Positions 1 through 7,434 of a stretch of DNA of 34,954 nucleotides are shown here, one piece after another. A program made the translations under genes and the position numbers. The notes below the pieces were generated by a model. The model had not been told where the DNA came from, searched no databases, and worked only from the letters and a program-made list of their open reading frames with translations. The stretch comes from JANOGU01 sp031406135 (GTDB lineage Bacteria; Pseudomonadota; Alphaproteobacteria; Rhodobacterales; Rhodobacteraceae): assembly GCA_031406135.1 (NCBI GenBank), contig JANOGU010000133.1, forward strand, positions 1 to 34,954, read 5' to 3'. The stretch's first letter is position 1. Each line of letters starts with the position of its first letter.

Positions 1-150
1 CACGGCGCGGGAGACGATGTTTTCCGAGGCGATCAGTTCGATCTCGTCGCGCTGACGGCCAAGCTCCTGGCCCACCGCGGCGGCGATGGCGGGGTCGCGG
101 GTCGCGAGGCTGTCGGTGAAGAAACCGGCGTCGCGGTGGGAGGCGGTCAT
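1..150 (-). CDS. glyA: Serine hydroxymethyltransferase, N-terminal part (cut by window edge)
   Basis: Only the first 50 codons lie in the window. The translation contains ELGRQRDEIELIASENIVS, the hallmark N-terminal segment of PLP-dependent serine hydroxymethyltransferase. The start is ATG at 150, with AAGGAG about seven bases upstream. The enzyme joins methylene-tetrahydrofolate and glycine to give serine, the entry step of the serine cycle. It starts 14 bases after the ppc stop and is the last visible gene of the leftward serine-cycle operon. Its position suggests a pathway-dedicated copy, but the window cannot show whether a second glyA exists elsewhere. Confidence 0.93.
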   Translation of the reverse strand, partial: MTASHRDAGFFTDSLATRDPAIAAAVGQELGRQRDEIELIASENIVSRAV

Positions 151-164
151 GGGGGGCTCCTTGG

Positions 165-2828
165 TTAGCCGGTCCAGCCGAGGCCGGCGGCGACGCTGTT
201 CATGGACTGGATCAGCGGCACCGCCGCGCGGGCCGACGGCCGGGTGCGGGCGTCGCGCAACAGCTCCACCTGCAGGCGGTTGATCCGGTCGAGCTGCGGT
301 CGGAGCCGGGCGAACCTGTCGCGCATGATCGGAAAGCGGGCGCCGATGGCGGCGCTGCCGGTCAGGTCGCGAATGGCCGCAATGGTGCGGGCATGTTCCT
401 CGCGGACCTTCGCGAAGACACGGTCGCGGGTGGCCGGATCCTCGACCAGTCCGGCATAGGATAAGGCGATTCCCATGTCGGACAGCAGCAGCGATTTCTC
501 GACCTCGTCCACCATCAGCCGGAACAGGCGGTGATGGGCGAACATCTCGGCCAGAAGCCGGTCGCCCTCGGGCCCTCGCACCTGCCGGAACGACGCGACG
601 GCGGCTCCAAAGCCGTACCAGCCGGTCAGGAGGTGGCGGTTCTGCGACCAGGCAAAGACCCAGGGGATCGCCCTGAGGTCGGCGAGGCTCTTCGCGCCGA
701 ACCGTCGCGCCGGGCGCGAGCCGATCTTCAGCATGGCAAGCTCCTCGACCGGGCTCGCCTGCTGGAAATAGTCGATGAAGCCGGGAAGGCCGAGAAGGTT
801 GGAATAGGCCGTCTGCGACATGCCAGAGAGCGCTTCGAGCGCATCGACATGTTCGGGGTTGGCGGCGGGCTGCACCCGGGTCTGCATGTGCGCAAGGACA
901 GAGGAGGCGAGAAGCTCGAGCTGGTTCAGCGCGGTGCCGCGATTGGCGTATTTCGAGGACACCACCTCGCCCTGTTCGGTGATCCGCAGGTGGCCGTGGA
1001 TGGTGCCGACCGGCTGCGCCGCTATCGCCCGCTCAGTCGGCGCGCCGCCGCGGCTGACCGACCCGCCCCGGCCGTGAAAGAAGACCGGGCGGATGTCGTG
1101 GCGGGCGAGGGTCTGCGTGATCCGGCGCTGCGCCTTGTCGAGCTCCCAGATCGAGCAGACGAAACCGCCATCCTTGTTGCTGTCGGAATAGCCGAGCATC
1201 ACCTCAATCGTGCCGCTGCGCGACTTGATGCTGCCATGGGCAAGCGGCACCTTGAGAAGATCGTCGAAGACCGCAGGCGCTTGGCGCAGATCGTCGATCG
1301 TCTCGAAGAGCGGCACGACCCGCAGGTCGAGCTTCTCCGCCCCGAACCCGGCATGGCGCGCGAGCAGGTAGATGCCGAGGATGTCGTCGCTCGACCGGGT
1401 CATCGACAGGATGAACGGGCCGATGGCCTCGGGGTCGCAGGACAGGCGCGCGTCGCGCATCAGTGCCAGAAGGTCGAGAAGTTCGCGCGCCTCGGGGCCG
1501 AGCTTCGCCCGGTCGGTGACGACGAGGTCGAGCCTGCCGATCTCACGCCGCAGACGCTCTGACCAGGCCGTCGTGCCGTAGGCCGGGGCGTTTCCGTCAA
1601 GCGCCCAGATCTCGGCGAGGACCGCCGTGGTGGCGGTCGAGTTCTGCCGCACGTCAAGCGTCGCGGTGCGAAAGCCGAAAGCTTCCGCCTGCCAGCGGAT
1701 CGGCCGCAGGTGGCGCTCGGCGATTCGGTCGGCGCCGATTGCGAGGAGGGTCGCGTCGAGGACCCGCAGGTCGGCCACGAACTGCCCCACGGTCGCATAG
1801 GCGTCCGGCCCGCCCTTCATTGTCGCTTCCAGCCGCTCGGCCATGACGGTCAGCGCCTGGCGGAAAAGCTCGCCCGGATTGCGGCCCTCATGCAGCGCCG
1901 GCTGTCCGGTCTGGCCGATGACGGCGCGCAGGCGCGCTTCCTCCGCCACCGGGATCTTCACGATCCGCGACGTGATGCTGATGCGGGCGGCGGCGGCGCG
2001 GATGCCGGTCAGGTATTTCTCCAGCACCGCCTGCCGCGACCGCTGGACCGCTTCCGCCGTCGCCTGGGCGGTGACGTTGGGATTGCCGTCGCGATCCCCG
2101 CCGATCCAGGAGTGGAACTTGATGCAGGGGGTGATCTCTGGCACCGCACCGAACCGGCTGCCGGTGGCCGAGACGAACCGCTCGACCACCTGCGGGACGG
2201 CATCGTAGATGCTGTCGCGGAAGAATTGCAGGCCCCACTCGATCTCGTCCTTGAGGCTCGGACGTTCCAGCCGCAATTCGCCGGTCATCCACAGAAGATC
2301 GATCTCGCTCTCGATGTCGAGCAGGATCTCCTCGCGTTCGCGCGGAGTCCACCGCTGGGTTTCGAGCGCGACCAGGTGGCGGTAGATGCGGCGGTGAATC
2401 TCCAGCACCGTCACGCGCTTGGCCTCGGTTGGATGGGCCGTCAGGGTCGGCCCGACCGAAAGCTGGCTGGCGATCTCGGCGAACTCGGACAGGGTCATCG
2501 CGGGGTCAAGCTCGGCCAGGACCTTGGCGAAGCTCCCCTCGACGGCGGCCGTGCCGTGCTGCGCCTCGGCGTGCCGCCGGTCGCGCATGGCGGTGTTCTC
2601 GTCGATGATCCGGGACAGCTGGAACCAGATGGTGATCGCCTGCAGGCAGGGGATCGCGGCGTCGCCAGGCGGCAGGTCGGAGCCGGTCCCCTCGATCAGC
2701 TCCGCCACATGCGGCGCCCGGCGGACGATGACATTGCGCCAGAGCCGGTGCAGATCGGTCCGAAGCCGCGCCGCGTAGTCGGCCGGGTCGGCGCCGTCGG
2801 GCGCCCTCGATTTCGCGGCGTCCGACAT
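165..2828 (-). CDS. ppc: Phosphoenolpyruvate carboxylase
   Basis: This 887-residue protein carboxylates PEP to oxaloacetate, the CO2-fixing step of the serine cycle. Family motifs are intact: catalytic His132 in LTAHPTEAKR, GGDRDGNPN at 243-251, PLFETIDDL at 506-514, the GYSDSNKDGG block at 546-555 (many bacterial enzymes have GYSDSAKDAG) and the Arg/Gly loop FHGRGGS at 584-590. The C-terminus GLGWTG differs from the usual RNTG-type end that contributes to the active site or effector site. There is no recognisable Shine-Dalgarno before ATG 2828. The start lies three bases after the stop of the hydroxypyruvate reductase remnant, so translation is probably coupled to that mini-ORF. The product and the serine-cycle role are firm; the coupling is inferred. 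Confidence 0.97.
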   Translation of the reverse strand: MSDAAKSRAPDGADPADYAARLRTDLHRLWRNVIVRRAPHVAELIEGTGSDLPPGDAAIPCLQAITIWFQLSRIIDENTAMRDRRHAEAQHGTAAVEGSFAKVLAELDPAMTLSEFAEIASQLSVGPTLTAHPTEAKRVTVLEIHRRIYRHLVALETQRWTPREREEILLDIESEIDLLWMTGELRLERPSLKDEIEWGLQFFRDSIYDAVPQVVERFVSATGSRFGAVPEITPCIKFHSWIGGDRDGNPNVTAQATAEAVQRSRQAVLEKYLTGIRAAAARISITSRIVKIPVAEEARLRAVIGQTGQPALHEGRNPGELFRQALTVMAERLEATMKGGPDAYATVGQFVADLRVLDATLLAIGADRIAERHLRPIRWQAEAFGFRTATLDVRQNSTATTAVLAEIWALDGNAPAYGTTAWSERLRREIGRLDLVVTDRAKLGPEARELLDLLALMRDARLSCDPEAIGPFILSMTRSSDDILGIYLLARHAGFGAEKLDLRVVPLFETIDDLRQAPAVFDDLLKVPLAHGSIKSRSGTIEVMLGYSDSNKDGGFVCSIWELDKAQRRITQTLARHDIRPVFFHGRGGSVSRGGAPTERAIAAQPVGTIHGHLRITEQGEVVSSKYANRGTALNQLELLASSVLAHMQTRVQPAANPEHVDALEALSGMSQTAYSNLLGLPGFIDYFQQASPVEELAMLKIGSRPARRFGAKSLADLRAIPWVFAWSQNRHLLTGWYGFGAAVASFRQVRGPEGDRLLAEMFAHHRLFRLMVDEVEKSLLLSDMGIALSYAGLVEDPATRDRVFAKVREEHARTIAAIRDLTGSAAIGARFPIMRDRFARLRPQLDRINRLQVELLRDARTRPSARAAVPLIQSMNSVAAGLGWTG

Positions 2829-2831
2829 GGC

Positions 2832-2978
2832 TCAGGCGACCCGGTCGCGCGGGGTCTTTCCGCCGAAGAAATCCATCAGGTTGTCGAGCACACGGAAGCC
2901 CATAGCCTCGCGGGTTTCGCGGGTGGCAGAGCCGAGATGCGGCCACCGCCGCGTCACGAGGATTCTGGGTATCGTCAT
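2832..2978 (-). pseudogene. Miniature hydroxypyruvate reductase remnant with internal deletion
   Basis: This 48-codon ORF begins MTIPRILVTRRWP, the typical N-terminus of D-2-hydroxyacid dehydrogenases (glycerate dehydrogenase/hydroxypyruvate reductase). It continues directly with HLGSATRETREAMGF and ends FFGGKTPRDRVA, the C-terminal segment of the same family. About 270 residues, including the NAD-binding domain and the catalytic Arg, Glu and His, are missing. The reading frame is preserved. It has a strong AGGAGG ribosome binding site, starts 13 bases after mtkB and stops three bases before ppc. Hydroxypyruvate reductase is the one serine-cycle enzyme otherwise absent from this operon. It cannot be catalytic; it may survive because ppc translation is coupled to it. 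An assembly collapse cannot be excluded. Confidence 0.82.
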
Positions 2979-2991
2979 CGCCTCCTCCCGC

Positions 2992-3885
2992 TCAGGCGGC
3001 TTGCTTGCCCATGACCCGGGCCACGGTTTCGCCGATGACCGAGGGGTTTTCGGCCACGGTAACACCGGCGGCGGTCAGGATCTCCACCTTCTCCGAGGCG
3101 CTTTCGCCGAAGGCCGAGATGATGGCGCCCGCATGGCCCATGGTGCGGCCCTTTGGCGCGGTCAGGCCGGCGATATAGGCGATGACCGGCTTGGTCATGT
3201 GCTCCTGGATATAGACGGCCGCCTCGGCTTCCTGCGGCCCGCCGATCTCGCCGATCATGCAGACGACATGGGTGTCTGGATCGGCCTCGAACCGTTCGAG
3301 GATGTCGCGGAAGCTCGATCCGTTGATCGGATCGCCGCCGATCCCCACGCTCGTCGACACGCCGATGTCGCGATCCTTGAGCTGTTGCGCCGCCTCGTAG
3401 CCAAGCGTGCCAGAGCGGCCGACGATGCCGACGGGGCCGGGCAAGTAGATGTGGCCCGGCATGATGCCCAGCAGCGCCTTGCCCGGGCTGATCGTGCCGG
3501 CGCAATTCGGGCCGGTCAGCACCATGCGCCGTTCGCGCGGATAGCGCATCATGTAGCGCTTGACGCGGATCATGTCCTGCGCCGGGATGCCGTCGGTGAT
3601 GCAGACGCAGTAGCGGATGCCGCCATCGGCCGCTTCCATGATGCTGTCTGCGGCGAAGGGCGGCGGGACGAAGACAAGGCTCGCATCCGCGCCGGTGGCC
3701 TCGACCGCCTGTTTGACGGTATCGAAGACCGGCACGCCGAAGACGGTCTCGCCGCCCTTGCCGGGCACCACGCCGGCGACGACGTTGGTGCCGTAGTCCA
3801 GCATTTCCTTGGTGTGGAACTGCGCCATGCGGCCGGTGATGCCCTGCACGACGACGCGGCTGTCGCGGTCGAGAAAGATGCTCAT
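2992..3885 (-). CDS. mtkB: Malate-CoA ligase (malate thiokinase) alpha subunit
   Basis: This 297-residue protein is a homologue of the succinyl-CoA synthetase alpha subunit. It has the CoA-binding QGITGRM near residues 14-20, TGPNCAG at 124-130 and the phosphohistidine motif MGHAGA with His251. With MtkA it makes malyl-CoA from malate, CoA and ATP. The assignment as malate-CoA ligase rather than succinyl-CoA synthetase rests on context: ppc, glyA, a class V aminotransferase and malyl-CoA lyase are all adjacent, and no other TCA-cycle gene is present. Its ATG overlaps the mtkA stop by one base (TGATG), a translational-coupling arrangement expected for a stoichiometric heteromer. Confidence 0.93.
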   Translation of the reverse strand: MSIFLDRDSRVVVQGITGRMAQFHTKEMLDYGTNVVAGVVPGKGGETVFGVPVFDTVKQAVEATGADASLVFVPPPFAADSIMEAADGGIRYCVCITDGIPAQDMIRVKRYMMRYPRERRMVLTGPNCAGTISPGKALLGIMPGHIYLPGPVGIVGRSGTLGYEAAQQLKDRDIGVSTSVGIGGDPINGSSFRDILERFEADPDTHVVCMIGEIGGPQEAEAAVYIQEHMTKPVIAYIAGLTAPKGRTMGHAGAIISAFGESASEKVEILTAAGVTVAENPSVIGETVARVMGKQAA

Positions 3886-5081
3886 CAGTTCGCCCTCATC
3901 TTGGTGTTCTGCTTGCGGTCGTTCTTCCAGGCTGTCACCGCCCGCTCTGCCGCTTCCATGAGCGAGCCGGCGCGGATGATCGGCAGGCCAGAGGCCGCGA
4001 GGATCTTCTGCCCTTCCTCGACATTGGTTCCGGCGAGCCGGACGATGACCGGGACGTCGACGGGGTGCGCGGTCAGCGCCTGGACGACGCCCTCGGCCAC
4101 CCAGTCGCAGCGGTTGATGCCGGCGAAGATGTTGACGAGGATCGCCTCGACGCTTTCGTCCGACATCACCAGCCGGAACGCCTTCGCCACCCGTTCGGGC
4201 GTGGCGCCGCCGCCGATGTCGAGGAAGTTCGCAGGCTCGCCGCCGGCGAGCTTGATTGTGTCCATCGTCGCCATCGCAAGGCCGGCGCCGTTGACGATGC
4301 AGCCGATATTCCCGGTCAGCCCGATATAGGCGAGACCGCGGTCAGCGGCGCGGCTTTCGCGCGGGTCTTCCTGGCTCTTGTCGCGCAGTTCGGCCACATG
4401 CGGGTGGCGGAACAGCGCATTGGTGTCGAAGGTCATCTTGGCGTCGAGCGCCAGAATGCGCTTGTCGGCGGTGATCACCAGCGGGTTGATCTCGACCATC
4501 GTCGCGTCAAGGTCGCGGAAGGCGCGGTAGCAGCCTTGCAGGGTGCGGACCATCTGCTGGGTCAGTTCCGGCGGGATGCCCAAGGCATAGGCAATCTCGC
4601 GCGACTGAAAATCCTGCAAGCCAACGGCCGGCTCGACGGTCGAGCGGACGATCGAGTTCGGCCGGTTGGCCGAGATCTCTTCGATCTCCATTCCGCCTTC
4701 GGACGAAGCCACGATCATGATGCGCTGAGAGCTGCGGTCCAGCACGAAGCCGAGGTAGATCTCGCGGTTGAACTCCACCGCGGCTTCGACATAGACGCGG
4801 TAGATGCCCTTGCCTTCGGGGCCGGTCTGATGCGTCACCAGCTTTTGGCCGAACATGTCATTGGTCGCATCCTGAATCTCGTGCTCGGAATTGCAGAGCT
4901 TCACGCCGCCGGCCTTGCCCCTGCCTCCGGCATGGACCTGCGCCTTGACGATCCAGCGGTTGCCGCCGAGCTCGCGGGCGCGGTAGGCCGCCTGTTCGGG
5001 GCTGTAGGCGAGGCCGCCCTGCGGCACGGCCACGCCGAACTTCGCGAGGATTTCCTTGGCCTGGTATTCGTGAATGTCCAT
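3885..5081 (-). CDS. mtkA: Malate-CoA ligase (malate thiokinase) beta subunit
   Basis: This 398-residue protein has the ATP-grasp fold of succinyl-CoA synthetase beta subunits. It begins MDIHEYQAKEILAKFGV and has the nucleotide-binding segment KAQVHAGGRGKAGG near residues 47-60, VEINPLVI in the metal-binding region and a C-terminal ligase domain with IGGGATPERV and NIFAGINRCD. It is the partner of MtkB in activating malate for cleavage by malyl-CoA lyase. AGAGGAAG precedes the ATG. It lies 21 bases after the aminotransferase gene. Malate specificity is inferred from the operon rather than read from particular residues. Confidence 0.93.
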   Translation of the reverse strand: MDIHEYQAKEILAKFGVAVPQGGLAYSPEQAAYRARELGGNRWIVKAQVHAGGRGKAGGVKLCNSEHEIQDATNDMFGQKLVTHQTGPEGKGIYRVYVEAAVEFNREIYLGFVLDRSSQRIMIVASSEGGMEIEEISANRPNSIVRSTVEPAVGLQDFQSREIAYALGIPPELTQQMVRTLQGCYRAFRDLDATMVEINPLVITADKRILALDAKMTFDTNALFRHPHVAELRDKSQEDPRESRAADRGLAYIGLTGNIGCIVNGAGLAMATMDTIKLAGGEPANFLDIGGGATPERVAKAFRLVMSDESVEAILVNIFAGINRCDWVAEGVVQALTAHPVDVPVIVRLAGTNVEEGQKILAASGLPIIRAGSLMEAAERAVTAWKNDRKQNTKMRAN

Positions 5082-5102
5082 CGTCGCTTCCTCTGTTCGC
5101 GG

Positions 5103-6350
5103 TTATTCGGCGGCCATGAGTTTCGTGTAGTACCCGCGGAGCCCTTCGGTCACGGCGGCGATATCGACCTCGGCCTCCATCTCGTTCATCGCGGTGGCGA
5201 AGCGGGTCGCGATCTCGGTGATCGCCGCCTCGGAAAGCTGGTTGAGGATGCCGATCCGCACCTGCACTGGCTCGGACAGCGTCGGCCAGATGCCGAAGCC
5301 CCGGGCGCGGCAGCCCTGCACCAGTTCCTTCTCGCGCCCCGCGAGCGCGGGCGGCAGGTTCAGCACGACAAGGCTCGTCATGTTCGACGTGACCTCGCAG
5401 CCCATTGCGGCAACGGCGCCCCGCAGCGCCCGTTCGTGATGCGCATAGTCGCCGGCCTTCTGCGACTTGCCATGCTGGAGATTGATGCGGAGCGCCTCGT
5501 GGAACGCGGCCACCGCATAGCCCGAATGGGTGCGGTGGTAGCTGCCTGCGGCCACATCCTTGCCGTCAACGATGCCCCAGTGCCGGGCCTCCAGCAGCGG
5601 ATGGTGGACATAGCTGTAACAGCCGCTCGCCTTGACCTCGTCGATAAAACGATCCGAAAAGCTGACCGGGGCATAGGTCAGGGGCAGGCAGAGAACGCCC
5701 TTCTGCGGGCAGGAAGCCCAACCAACGACGCCCGGATAGTCATCTATGTCGAAATCCGCGATCCCGAGGGACGAGACCGCATCGACCAGCCCCAGCACCC
5801 CGTGACGCAGGCAGGCGTCTGAAAAGGCGCGGATGTCGTTGGTCCGGCCCGATCCGGTTTCCCAATGCGCCATGAAGGCCCATTTCGACTTCTTTTCCGC
5901 CAGGACAGGGTCGATCACATCGGCGGTTACGGATTTTGCGTGCGGCACTACGACCATCGTGACATTCGCCGGCCTCGGGTCAAACGGATTGGCGCGCAGA
6001 TCCTCGCGGCTGGATGCCTTCATGCGGATGGTCAGGCCGTCCAGCCCGCTGAACGTGCCATTGGTGAAGGCGACCACCTCGTCGCCCGGCAGGATCGCGC
6101 TGAAAAGGCAGTCGAGCCCGCTGAACCCGGTTCCGCCCACACCGAACGTGTAGGTGTTCCGAGTGCCCCAGACCGTGCGAAGCATCTCCTTGCATTCGAC
6201 CATGCCGCGCAGGACGTCGGCCTGCATGTGGTCGGCGAGACCGGCATTGGCGAAGCTGGCGAGCACGCGCGCATCCGTATTGCCCGGCCCTGGCCCGGCA
6301 GCCAGCGTTTCCGGGATCTCAAGCCGGGGAAAAATTCGGATATCGGTCAT
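5103..6350 (-). CDS. Class V aminotransferase, probable serine-glyoxylate aminotransferase
   Basis: This 415-residue PLP enzyme belongs to the alanine/serine-glyoxylate aminotransferase group. It has AAGPGPGNTD at 17-26, the HWETGSG substrate-loop block at 162-168, VDAVSSLG at 189-196 (PLP aspartate) and the Schiff-base lysine Lys217 in CPQKG. In the serine cycle this enzyme converts serine and glyoxylate to hydroxypyruvate and glycine. As the first gene of the operon with mtkAB, ppc and glyA, it fits that job. By memory it is quite unlike Methylobacterium SgaA: the N-terminus and the WGTRNTYTFGVGGTG region differ. It may be a separate subfamily recruited to the role, and donor specificity cannot be read from the sequence. 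I therefore leave the gene symbol blank. Confidence 0.8.
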   Translation of the reverse strand: MTDIRIFPRLEIPETLAAGPGPGNTDARVLASFANAGLADHMQADVLRGMVECKEMLRTVWGTRNTYTFGVGGTGFSGLDCLFSAILPGDEVVAFTNGTFSGLDGLTIRMKASSREDLRANPFDPRPANVTMVVVPHAKSVTADVIDPVLAEKKSKWAFMAHWETGSGRTNDIRAFSDACLRHGVLGLVDAVSSLGIADFDIDDYPGVVGWASCPQKGVLCLPLTYAPVSFSDRFIDEVKASGCYSYVHHPLLEARHWGIVDGKDVAAGSYHRTHSGYAVAAFHEALRINLQHGKSQKAGDYAHHERALRGAVAAMGCEVTSNMTSLVVLNLPPALAGREKELVQGCRARGFGIWPTLSEPVQVRIGILNQLSEAAITEIATRFATAMNEMEAEVDIAAVTEGLRGYYTKLMAAE

Positions 6351-6393
6351 CTGTCAGCCCTGCCTCGCTTAAGAAACCACCTGGCCCCCGGAA

Positions 6394-6409
6394 CAGGCCG
6401 ACCGGCCTG
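6394..6409. promoter_or_regulatory. Inverted repeat in the sgaA-like leader
   Basis: Two perfect 7-base arms, CAGGCCG and CGGCCTG, are separated by two bases. The site lies about 45 bases upstream of the aminotransferase start, within the probable 5' untranslated leader. It could be an operator or part of an attenuator. No T-tract follows it in the leftward direction. Confidence 0.35.
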
Positions 6410-6605
6410 CCGATGCGGGCCGACGGTTGTCCTGAAGGAGGAAGCCAGGTCGCAGGGAAGCCGGGCAGCACGTCATCTGAAGCAAGTCCGATCGCCCTCA
6501 CGTTCCCCTGCGATCAACTTTCCTGATGCAGATGAAAGCCCTCATCGACAAATCCCGCAATATTCCTATATCCTGCTTTCGGGCATCTATTAGGATAGTG
6601 AAATA

Positions 6606-6666
6606 CCTACCCATAGGTGTAGATATACGATCGTATACGATAGTTTGGCCTACCATTATGGGTAGG
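6606..6666. promoter_or_regulatory. Divergent control region with nested palindromes
   Basis: This is an AT-rich island in otherwise GC-rich DNA between the leftward serine-cycle operon and the rightward regulator gene. Outer arms CCTACCCATA (6606-6615) and TATGGGTAGG (6657-6666) are exact inverted repeats. Inside them are a 14-base perfect palindrome at 6624-6637 and an overlapping 12-base palindrome at 6630-6641. TATACGAT occurs twice, at 6624 and 6634, exactly 10 bases apart, which places both copies on one face of the helix. A 6-bp stem (6649-6654 with 6661-6666) ends directly before the GGAG of the regulator gene. This looks like an operator array for the adjacent LuxR-type protein or for another regulator. 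No sigma-70 promoter is assigned with confidence. The rest of 6351-6679 holds no gene that I can support. Confidence 0.6.
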
Positions 6667-6679
6667 ATTGGAGAAATTC

Positions 6680-7327
6680 GTGACACCCTGGACGAAAAAC
6701 GCCAAGGAAATGCCGGTTACGATCATGTTGGCGGACGGCAATCCGCTGGTCCTGACTGCCATGTCCGAAATTTTCGAGCGGGATCCCCGATTCTCTCTCG
6801 TCGCCACCTCTGCGACCGCCGAGGGCTTTCTCGGCACGGTGATGCGGATGCCGGTGCAGGTCGGTGTGATCGACTGGAACCTGCCGGCCCTCGGTGGCGC
6901 CAAGCTGATAGACGTCTTGCGCGAACAACCGAACCCGCCGCGACTTGTGGTCTATGGCGACGAAAGCTCCGACACGCCGCGCAAGGCGATGTCGTCGGGG
7001 GCGGCAGGCTTCGCCGCGCGATCCGGGTCGGTCGAGCAGCTTCTCGAAACCTGCCTTTCCGCCGCCAAGGGGCAGATGGTGTTTCCCTTCCTCGACGTGC
7101 GCAAGCTTCGGCAGGACCCGATCGAACAGTTATCCAAACGGGAACGAGCGTTGCTGGAGGCGCTCTCAAAGGGGTTGACCAACCGCGAACTCGCCAAGGA
7201 ATTTGACATCAGCACGAACACGGTCAAATTCCATCTGTCGAACCTGTTCGAAAAACTGTCGGTAAAGAACCGGACACAGGCCATCGCCTTCTACTATGCC
7301 AACCGGGCCTCGAGAGGGGATTTCTGA
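6680..7327 (+). CDS. LuxR-family response-regulator-like protein, candidate serine-cycle regulator
   Basis: From GTG 6680 (preceded by GGAGA) the protein is 215 residues; a TTG at 6668 and an ATG at 6710 are alternatives with poorer spacing. The N-terminal half resembles a receiver domain, with Asp65 in GVIDWNLP at the phosphorylation position. The usual acidic pair is reduced to LADGNP and the conserved lysine is not evident in GFAARSG, so phosphorylation by a histidine kinase is doubtful. The C-terminus (about 151-205) is a clear LuxR helix-turn-helix, with LSKRERALLEALSKGLTNRE followed by STNTVKFHL. No kinase gene is adjacent. It sits between the two serine-cycle transcription units and probably controls them. 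In Methylobacterium that job belongs to the LysR-type QscR, so this would be a different regulator. Confidence 0.85.
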   Translation: MTPWTKNAKEMPVTIMLADGNPLVLTAMSEIFERDPRFSLVATSATAEGFLGTVMRMPVQVGVIDWNLPALGGAKLIDVLREQPNPPRLVVYGDESSDTPRKAMSSGAAGFAARSGSVEQLLETCLSAAKGQMVFPFLDVRKLRQDPIEQLSKRERALLEALSKGLTNRELAKEFDISTNTVKFHLSNLFEKLSVKNRTQAIAFYYANRASRGDF

Positions 7328-7363
7328 CGGCCGGGAGACCGGAATGTCGTGAAAATTTTATTC

Positions 7364-7392
7364 TTGACGGGAAAGCCATCTTTGGCTGATGC
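7364..7392 (+). promoter_or_regulatory. Possible mcl promoter/operator
   Basis: A good -35-like TTGACG lies at 7364-7369, but the expected -10 position (TGATGC, 17 bases on) is poor, so activation would be needed. A small inverted repeat, AGCCA and TGGCT around TCTT, overlaps the spacer. The site lies about 45 bases upstream of the malyl-CoA lyase start. Confidence 0.25.
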
Positions 7393-7434
7393 CTAGCGGC
7401 CAATCCCGATCCCCCAAGCGCAAGGAGCGTTCAG

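Noticed and set aside
6498..6686. A 62-codon minus-strand ORF in the divergent serine-cycle control region
   Set aside because: It has no good ribosome site, overlaps the palindromic operator array and the regulator start, and shows no family resemblance.
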